Source: Candidatus Lustribacter telmatis (GTDB lineage: Bacteria > Vulcanimicrobiota > Vulcanimicrobiia > Vulcanimicrobiales > Vulcanimicrobiaceae). From it: a DNA stretch of 64,000 nt. Within the stretch, counting starts at the first letter, position 1; each line of letters starts with the position of its first letter. A model generated the notes under the pieces. The model was not told the origin of the DNA and ran no database searches. It was given only the letters and a program-made list of their open reading frames with translations. Positions 59,452-64,000 of the stretch are shown one piece after another. The stretch is taken from NCBI GenBank assembly GCA_003164045.1, contig PLRU01000071.1, positions 1 through 64,000 on the forward strand, given 5' to 3'. The translations under genes and the position numbers were made by a program.

Positions 59452-60276
59452 GTGCCCGACTATTCGTTCGACACTATTCTCGTCGATGTCGAGGGCGGCG
59501 TCGCAACGCTCACCTTCAATCGCCCGGCAAAGCGCAATGCGATGAGCCCGCAGCTGCACCGCGACGTCGCCACCGCGCTCGAGCGCTTGCGCTACGATCC
59601 CGCGGCGAAGGTCATCGTGCTCACCGGCGCGGGCAAGGCATTCTGCGCGGGGATGGATCTCAAAGAGTTCTTCACCGAACTCAAGGACGATCCGGCCGAA
59701 TACGATCGCATCTTCCGCCTCGCAACGGAGTGGCGCGGCCGCACGCTGCGATACTTTCCCAAACCCACGATCGCGATGATCAACGGCTTCTGCTTCGGCG
59801 GTGCGTTTTCGATCGTCGAGGGCTGCGATCTTGCGGTTGCAGCCGACGACGCCATCTTCGGGCTCTCCGAGGTAAACTTCGGTCTCTTTCCCGGCGGTGC
59901 GGTGAGCAAGTCGCTCGCCAACATCATGCGGCCGCGCGATGCGATGCTCTACGCACTCACCGGCCGTCCGTTCGACGGCAAACGGGCTGCCGAGATCGGC
60001 TTCATCAACTATTCGGTGCCGGCGGCTACGCTGCAGGATGACGTGCGCGCGCTCGCCGCGGAACTCGCGCAAAAGAACGGCGAAGCGATGACGGCAACCA
60101 AAGAAGGCTATCGTCACTCGCTCGATATGACGTGGGAGGCGTCGATGGCCTACACGCAAGCGCGCGAAGGGCTGCTCTCGAAAAACCAAAACGACGCGTT
60201 CCGCACGACCGGCATCGGCGACTTCCTCAAAGGACAGTACCGGCCCGGCCTCGAGTCCAATAGCAATCTCTCGTAA
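59452..60276 (+). CDS. Enoyl-CoA hydratase/isomerase family protein
   Basis: 274 residues of the crotonase fold: ATLTFNRPAKRNAMSPQLHRDVATALERL, VIVLTGAGKAFCAGMDLKEFF (CoA oxyanion-hole region), MINGFCFGGAFSIVEGCDLAVAADDAIFGLSEVNFGLFPGG. The second glutamate of classic hydratases is in a region reading SEVNFGLFPGGA, so isomerase, hydratase or hydroxycinnamoyl-CoA type cannot be separated. The GTG start has a GGAGG site. First gene of an operon with a binding protein, MarR and a CoA transferase, suggesting degradation of an acyl- or aryl-CoA. Confidence 0.88.
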   Translation: MPDYSFDTILVDVEGGVATLTFNRPAKRNAMSPQLHRDVATALERLRYDPAAKVIVLTGAGKAFCAGMDLKEFFTELKDDPAEYDRIFRLATEWRGRTLRYFPKPTIAMINGFCFGGAFSIVEGCDLAVAADDAIFGLSEVNFGLFPGGAVSKSLANIMRPRDAMLYALTGRPFDGKRAAEIGFINYSVPAATLQDDVRALAAELAQKNGEAMTATKEGYRHSLDMTWEASMAYTQAREGLLSKNQNDAFRTTGIGDFLKGQYRPGLESNSNLS

Positions 60277-60288
60277 AGGACCCAGGTC

Positions 60289-61461
60289 ATGAAGATGCGA
60301 TCACTCCTCGCCGCCGTCGCGCTCGCCGCGCTGATCGCGGCGCCCCGGCCGTCGCCCGCGCAGACCGAGCCCTATGAGATCAACGCGATCCTCCCGCTCA
60401 CCGGATCGGGCGCCTTTCTCGGCGCGGGCTTCATCCAAGCGTTACGGCTCGTTGAAAAGCAGACGAACGCCACCGGCGGCATTCACGGACGCCCGATGAA
60501 GCTGGTGATCGCCGACGATCAATCGAGTCCGCAAGTCGACGTACAGCTGCTCACGCCGCTGATCGCTAAGCACGTGCCGGTCGTCATCGACGGCGGCCCG
60601 GTTGCGATGTGCCGCGCGGCAACGCCGCTCGTCACGAACGGCCCGGTGCTCTACTGCCTGAGTCCGGCGCTCTATCCGCCGACCGGCGGCTACGCCTTCT
60701 CCACGAGCGGATCGTCGGAAGACGAGACGCACGCCCTCGTGAACTACATGCGCTCGCGCCACTGGAAGCGCGTCGCCATCCTCACCCCAACCGACGCGAC
60801 GGGGCAAGAATTCGAACGCGTGATCCACCAGTTGATGGCGCTCCCGGAAAACCGCGAGTTCGAGATCGTCGCGTTCGAGCACTTCGCGCCGGCCGATATC
60901 AGCATCGCCGCGCAGATGTCAAAAATCAAAGATAGCCGGCCCGATGTGGTGATGGCGTGGGGCACGGGAACCGCGACGGCCACAGAATATCGCGCGCTCA
61001 AAGATGCCGGACTCGACGTTCCGGTGGTCGGCGCGAACGGCAACCAAAGCTACGCGGCGATGGAAGCGTGGACCTCGATCCTGCCGCGCCAATATTACCA
61101 GTACGCGATGAAATGGCCGCTCTACCAGAAGCTGCGCCCCGGTCCGGTGAAATCCGCGATGGCGACGATGTACAAAGCGTTCGCGGCGGAAAACGCGCGG
61201 CCCGACATCGGCGCGAGCGGCGCGTGGGATCCAATCTCCATCGTGGTTGCGACGCTGCGCGCGCTGCCCGATCCGGCTACCGCGCAGCAGCTGCGCGACG
61301 CCATTCTGCAGTTGCACGGATATGCGGGCATCAACGGTTTCTACGATTTCCGTATCGGCAATCAGCGCGGCCTCGGGCTCAAAGACTGCATCGTCGTCCG
61401 TTGGGACGCGGCGACGAAAACGTTCGAAGCGGTCTCGGGTTCCGCCGGCAACCCGAGCTGA
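60289..61461 (+). CDS. Branched-chain-type ABC substrate-binding protein
   Basis: 390 residues with a signal peptide (RSLLAAVALAALIAAPRPSPAQ). Type I fold: YEINAILPLTGSGAFLGAGFIQALRLVEKQTNATGGIHGRPMKLVIADDQSSPQVDVQLLTP, KIKDSRPDVVMAWGTGTATATEYRAL, and GINGFYDFRIGNQRGLGL. It resembles the protein at 28.5-29.7 kb over its full length, including the GxxGxYDFxxGxQRG ending, so they are probably paralogues. A ribosome site lies 12 bases upstream. Between the enoyl-CoA hydratase and MarR genes; no transporter parts. The ligand may be the acid that is activated to CoA (inference). Confidence 0.87.
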   Translation: MKMRSLLAAVALAALIAAPRPSPAQTEPYEINAILPLTGSGAFLGAGFIQALRLVEKQTNATGGIHGRPMKLVIADDQSSPQVDVQLLTPLIAKHVPVVIDGGPVAMCRAATPLVTNGPVLYCLSPALYPPTGGYAFSTSGSSEDETHALVNYMRSRHWKRVAILTPTDATGQEFERVIHQLMALPENREFEIVAFEHFAPADISIAAQMSKIKDSRPDVVMAWGTGTATATEYRALKDAGLDVPVVGANGNQSYAAMEAWTSILPRQYYQYAMKWPLYQKLRPGPVKSAMATMYKAFAAENARPDIGASGAWDPISIVVATLRALPDPATAQQLRDAILQLHGYAGINGFYDFRIGNQRGLGLKDCIVVRWDAATKTFEAVSGSAGNPS

Positions 61462-61472
61462 ACGGCGGCGCG

Positions 61473-61964
61473 ATGAAGAAGGCAGCTCTCCCGCTCGATG
61501 CCCACTTGGCCTCCGAGCTGCATTTCGGTTACGAGCTGCGCGAGACGTCGGGTCTGCTGCTTAAAGCGCTCAAACGGCGCATCGCGCCCCACGGCATCAC
61601 CCTCACGCAGTACTTCCTCTTACGCCAACTGTGGGAGGGCGAAGGCATCAACCAGAGCGAGCTGAGCGAACGCCTCGCAACCACGCAGCCCGCGACCGTT
61701 GCCACCGTCGACTCACTCGAAAGGCGCGGCTTGATCAAACGCGTGCGCGACACCGGCGACCGGCGCGTCGTACGCATCTTTCTCACCGCAAAAGGCCGCA
61801 CGATGCGGAGCACCTTGCTGCGCTATGCCTACGATCTCTCGCTCGTCTCCGTCGAGGGCGTTCGTCCGGCCGAAGTCGCGAAGTTGCGCTCGCTGCTCGC
61901 GCGCGTGCGCGAGAACCTCGAGGGCGAGCTCGCCATCGACGAACCGGCCGAGCGCGGCGCGTGA
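61473..61964 (+). CDS. MarR-family transcriptional regulator
   Basis: 163 residues: the winged helix is ITLTQYFLLRQLWEGEGINQSELSERLATTQPATVATVDSLERRGLIKRVRDTGDRRVVRIFLTAKGR, followed by a helical dimerisation tail. The start is the ATG 11 bases after the binding-protein stop. The long palindrome upstream of the first operon gene is the expected binding site, so it likely represses the operon until an acyl-CoA or aromatic ligand binds. The stop overlaps the CoA transferase GTG by four bases. Confidence 0.92.
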   Translation: MKKAALPLDAHLASELHFGYELRETSGLLLKALKRRIAPHGITLTQYFLLRQLWEGEGINQSELSERLATTQPATVATVDSLERRGLIKRVRDTGDRRVVRIFLTAKGRTMRSTLLRYAYDLSLVSVEGVRPAEVAKLRSLLARVRENLEGELAIDEPAERGA

Positions 61965-63076
61965 CGATGCTCGACGGCGTCCGGGTGCTCGAACTCGGCA
62001 CGACGATTACGGCGCCGCTGGCCGCGGTGATGCTGGCGGATCTCGGCGCCGACGTCATCAAGATCGAACGCCCCGAAGGCGATCCGTTTCGCAGTTTCCG
62101 CGGCGGCGCGTACAGTCCGCACTTCGTGGCGTTCAATCGCAACAAGCGCAGCGTCGTGCTCGATCTCACCACGGAGGCCGGGCGCGCGCGTATGCACGCC
62201 TTGCTGGCGAAGGCCGACGTGCTCATCGATAACGTCCGACCGAACGTGTTACCGCGCGTCGGTCTCGATCCGGCCGAGCTGCACGAACGTTTTCCGCGCC
62301 TGATCCACTGTTCGATCACCGGCTTCGGAGCATCCGGTCCGTATCGGGACCGGCCGGCATTCGATGCCGTGGCGCAAGCCCTGAGCGGTGTGAGCAGCCT
62401 GTTCGTCGATCCCGCCGACCCCGACATCACCGGTCCCACGATTTCCGACAACGTCACCGGCATGTATGCGTGTTCCGGCATTCTGGCCGCGCTCTTCGAA
62501 CGCGAACGCACGGGCAGCGGCCGCCGGCTCGAAATCAACATGCTCGAAGCGTCGATGGCGTTCATCGCCGATGCGTTCGCCGCGATCACGCAGCTCGGGC
62601 TCACCCTCACGCAGCATTCGCGGGTCGCCTCGTCGCAATCGTACGCGTTCAGCTGCGCCGACGGAAAAGCCGTGGCCGTCCATCTCTCATCGATCGAGAA
62701 ATTCTGGACCGGCCTCGTCGATGCGCTGGAGGCGCCGGATATCCGCGACGATCCGCGTTTTGCCGCGCGCATGGATCGCGTCAATCGCTACCTCGAACTG
62801 CGCGCCGCGCTGGCGGAACGCTTCCGCACGCGTCCGCGCGCGTATTGGATCGAACGGCTCGAACGCGCCGACGTTCCCTACGCTTCCGTCAACACCGTCG
62901 CCGAAGCGCTCGACGATCCGCAAGTCGCCGCCCTCGGCACGCTCTTCACGATGCAGCATCCGACCGAAGGCACGATCACCGCCGTACATGCGCCGCTCCA
63001 CGTCGACGGCACACGCATTACCCCCGCGGTACCGCCGCCGACGCTCGGCGAGCATACGAACGACGCGCTCTGGTAA
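61961..63076 (+). CDS. CaiB/BaiF-type (class III) CoA transferase
   Basis: 371 residues: LDGVRVLELGTTITAPLAAVMLADLGADVIKIERPEGDPFR, FVAFNRNKRSVVLDLTTEAG, LIDNVRPNVLPRVGLDP, LIHCSITGFGASGPYRDRPAFDAVAQALSG and GRRLEINMLEASMAFIADAFA. The nucleophilic Asp of the family is expected near DISDNVTGMYA / AFDAV. GTG start overlapping the MarR stop; an ATG two codons later is an alternative. It would exchange CoA between acids, giving the CoA ester handled by the enoyl-CoA hydratase. Followed by a convergent citrate-synthase-family gene. Confidence 0.9.
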   Translation: MTMLDGVRVLELGTTITAPLAAVMLADLGADVIKIERPEGDPFRSFRGGAYSPHFVAFNRNKRSVVLDLTTEAGRARMHALLAKADVLIDNVRPNVLPRVGLDPAELHERFPRLIHCSITGFGASGPYRDRPAFDAVAQALSGVSSLFVDPADPDITGPTISDNVTGMYACSGILAALFERERTGSGRRLEINMLEASMAFIADAFAAITQLGLTLTQHSRVASSQSYAFSCADGKAVAVHLSSIEKFWTGLVDALEAPDIRDDPRFAARMDRVNRYLELRAALAERFRTRPRAYWIERLERADVPYASVNTVAEALDDPQVAALGTLFTMQHPTEGTITAVHAPLHVDGTRITPAVPPPTLGEHTNDALW

Positions 63077-63853
63077 TTACGCGCCGGCGGCGGGAACGTA
63101 GTTGACCGCCTCGGCCGCGTGATCGGCGAGGTAGAAGCCGAGCGGCTGCGTGCCGTCTTCGCGTAAATGCGCCAGTAGACTCGCCGTGCGCGCCAGGATC
63201 GGAATTCCCTTGAGTGCTTCGAGCGGGAAGCCGACGTCGAGCATCACCGCCGGAATCGCGCACGAGATGTTCAGCGTCAACGGCTTGCCCCATACCTCGC
63301 CCACCACGTCGCCGAGCGCGCGCGCCATACGCACGTGCGGGCCGGCCGTTCCGCGTTCGTCCGCTAGTGCAAACAGGCGCTCCGCGCGCGGATCCTTCGG
63401 CTTGTGCAGCGGATGGCCGAAGCCGGGCAGCGGCAGACGCTTGTCGCGGTACTCTTGCGCCACTTCGCGCGCCACCGCCGTCACGTCGCCGCCGCGCGCG
63501 ATCGCCGCATCGAGCATGCGGCCCGCGAGTTCCGACGTGCCGAGCACCACCGATCCGCAGCCGAGAATGCCCGCTGCGACCGCCGCTTGCAGCGCGCCCG
63601 GATCGGCAGCGAGCGTCATGCGCGCGGCCTGCACGTTGGGCACGAGTCCGTGCTCGGCGATTCCCACCAGACACGCATCGAGAAAGAACCGCTGATCGGC
63701 GGTGGGCATCGTTCCCATCAACAGAAACACGAAGTAGTCCGTAAACGTCATCGTTCCGATGAGCTGCGCGAGGTCTCGTCCGCGCACGGTGACGGACACG
63801 GCATCCGCCGTGCTGATGCTGGAACTGCGATCGCGTGGCCGTCCGACTTTCAA
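63077..63853 (-). CDS. Citrate synthase-family protein (citryl-CoA lyase-like)
   Basis: 258 residues with a citrate-synthase fold of the short, lyase-like group: GRDLAQLIGTMTFTDYFVFLLMGTMPTADQRFFLDACLVGIAEHGLVPN, the His region LPGFGHPLHKPKDPRAERLF, and SCAIPAVMLDVGFPLEALKG. It would condense or cleave an acyl-CoA with oxaloacetate or a related acid. The TTG start is chosen because GGAGGG lies 6 bases upstream; the ATG at 63919 would overlap the start codon of the divergent gene. Convergent with the CoA transferase gene, in a context of acyl-CoA metabolism. Confidence 0.82.
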   Translation of the reverse strand: MKVGRPRDRSSSISTADAVSVTVRGRDLAQLIGTMTFTDYFVFLLMGTMPTADQRFFLDACLVGIAEHGLVPNVQAARMTLAADPGALQAAVAAGILGCGSVVLGTSELAGRMLDAAIARGGDVTAVAREVAQEYRDKRLPLPGFGHPLHKPKDPRAERLFALADERGTAGPHVRMARALGDVVGEVWGKPLTLNISCAIPAVMLDVGFPLEALKGIPILARTASLLAHLREDGTQPLGFYLADHAAEAVNYVPAAGA

Positions 63854-63859
63854 GGGGGT

Positions 63860-63865
63860 CCCTCC
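63860..63865 (-). promoter_or_regulatory. Ribosome binding site deciding the citrate-synthase-family start
   Basis: On the minus strand GGAGGG is followed by six bases and TTG at 63853. This is a much better initiation context than ATG 63919 and leaves about 64 bases for a divergent promoter. Confidence 0.6.
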
Positions 63866-63917
63866 GATGTGAGAAAGAAAATGCCCCGCCCACCTTGGTG
63901 CGACGGAGACTGAATTC

Positions 63918-64000
63918 ATGATGCGCTCGCTGGCCCGATACCTGGTGCTCCCGGTCTTGCTGCTCGCTCTGGGCAGTCCCGCCCCGGGCGCAAGCGCGGT
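63918..64000 (+). CDS. Secreted protein, 3' partial
   Basis: Only the first 27 codons are in the window: MMRSLARYLVLPVLLLALGSPAPGASA, a complete Sec signal peptide. Two ATGs are possible starts. The rest lies beyond the right edge. It is divergent from the citrate-synthase-family gene. By analogy with the other operons here it may be another binding protein, but that is a guess. Confidence 0.6.
   Translation, partial: MMRSLARYLVLPVLLLALGSPAPGASA

Noticed and set aside
1-64000. tRNA, rRNA, CRISPR arrays, insertion sequences, prophage
   Set aside because: Reading both strands showed no tRNA-like T-loop context, no regularly spaced repeats and no transposase, integrase or phage structural motifs.

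Overview
The window is a gene-dense, high-GC stretch of bacterial chromosome with about 65 protein genes and no gene-free gap over 300 bases. No rRNA, tRNA, IS element, prophage or CRISPR array was seen. It carries no taxonomic marker. High GC, many ABC-type binding proteins without permeases, a SARP/BTAD-AAA-TPR giant regulator, and several promoters placed so close to the start codon that transcripts would be leaderless fit an uncultivated soil lineage such as Eremiobacterota/Dormibacterota or a distant actinobacterial-like group. That placement is an inference of low confidence.

Region 1 (1-11.6 kb) is a signal-transduction island: a PAS hybrid histidine kinase (cut by the left edge), a receiver-EAL protein, a receiver-GAF-GGDEF protein, then CheW, CheR-TPR, CheW, chemoreceptor, CheA-receiver and CheB in one tightly coupled operon. 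The gene set matches the Wsp system (WspR, B, C, D, A, E, F) gene for gene, so it probably controls c-di-GMP rather than a flagellum. The GGDEF motif is degenerate and an EAL phosphodiesterase is added.

Region 2 (11.5-34.2 kb) is metabolic and regulatory. It holds small membrane proteins, a phenol-hydroxylase-like flavoprotein, several solute-binding proteins, a PdxI-like aldo/keto reductase, a DEAH helicase and an amidohydrolase. An ECF sigma/anti-sigma pair shares a promoter motif (TGATCC-N18-TA) with a divergent secreted NTF2-like gene and with a downstream DUF305-beta-propeller operon. There follow a FAH-family protein with an export signal, a binding protein-flavin monooxygenase operon divergent from a TetR gene with a palindromic operator over its start codon, a duplicated DUF5069 protein, galM and a methyltransferase.

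Region 3 (34.3-48.2 kb) has a zinc-ribbon methyltransferase, GSCFA and SGNH-like cluster (possible surface-glycan modification), the BTAD regulator, a binding protein-amine oxidase operon, a stand-alone 5'-3' exonuclease, a PQQ dehydrogenase operon and a tautomerase-like gene.

Region 4 (48.25-55.45 kb) is a six-gene group 4 [NiFe]-hydrogenase-like membrane complex (hyfB-C-E-F-G-I), started by an ArsR-type regulator and closed by a second, convergent ArsR paralogue. It resembles the Rv0081-Rv0087 locus of Mycobacterium tuberculosis. All four NiFe cysteines are present, but no ferredoxin subunit, formate dehydrogenase or maturation gene is in the window.

Region 5 (55.5-64 kb) holds a Rieske oxygenase-binding protein operon, a lipoprotein, a luciferase-like oxidoreductase, and an acyl-CoA cluster (enoyl-CoA hydratase, binding protein, MarR, CaiB-type CoA transferase) behind a strong palindromic operator. 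A divergent citrate-synthase-family gene and the first codons of a secreted protein close the window.
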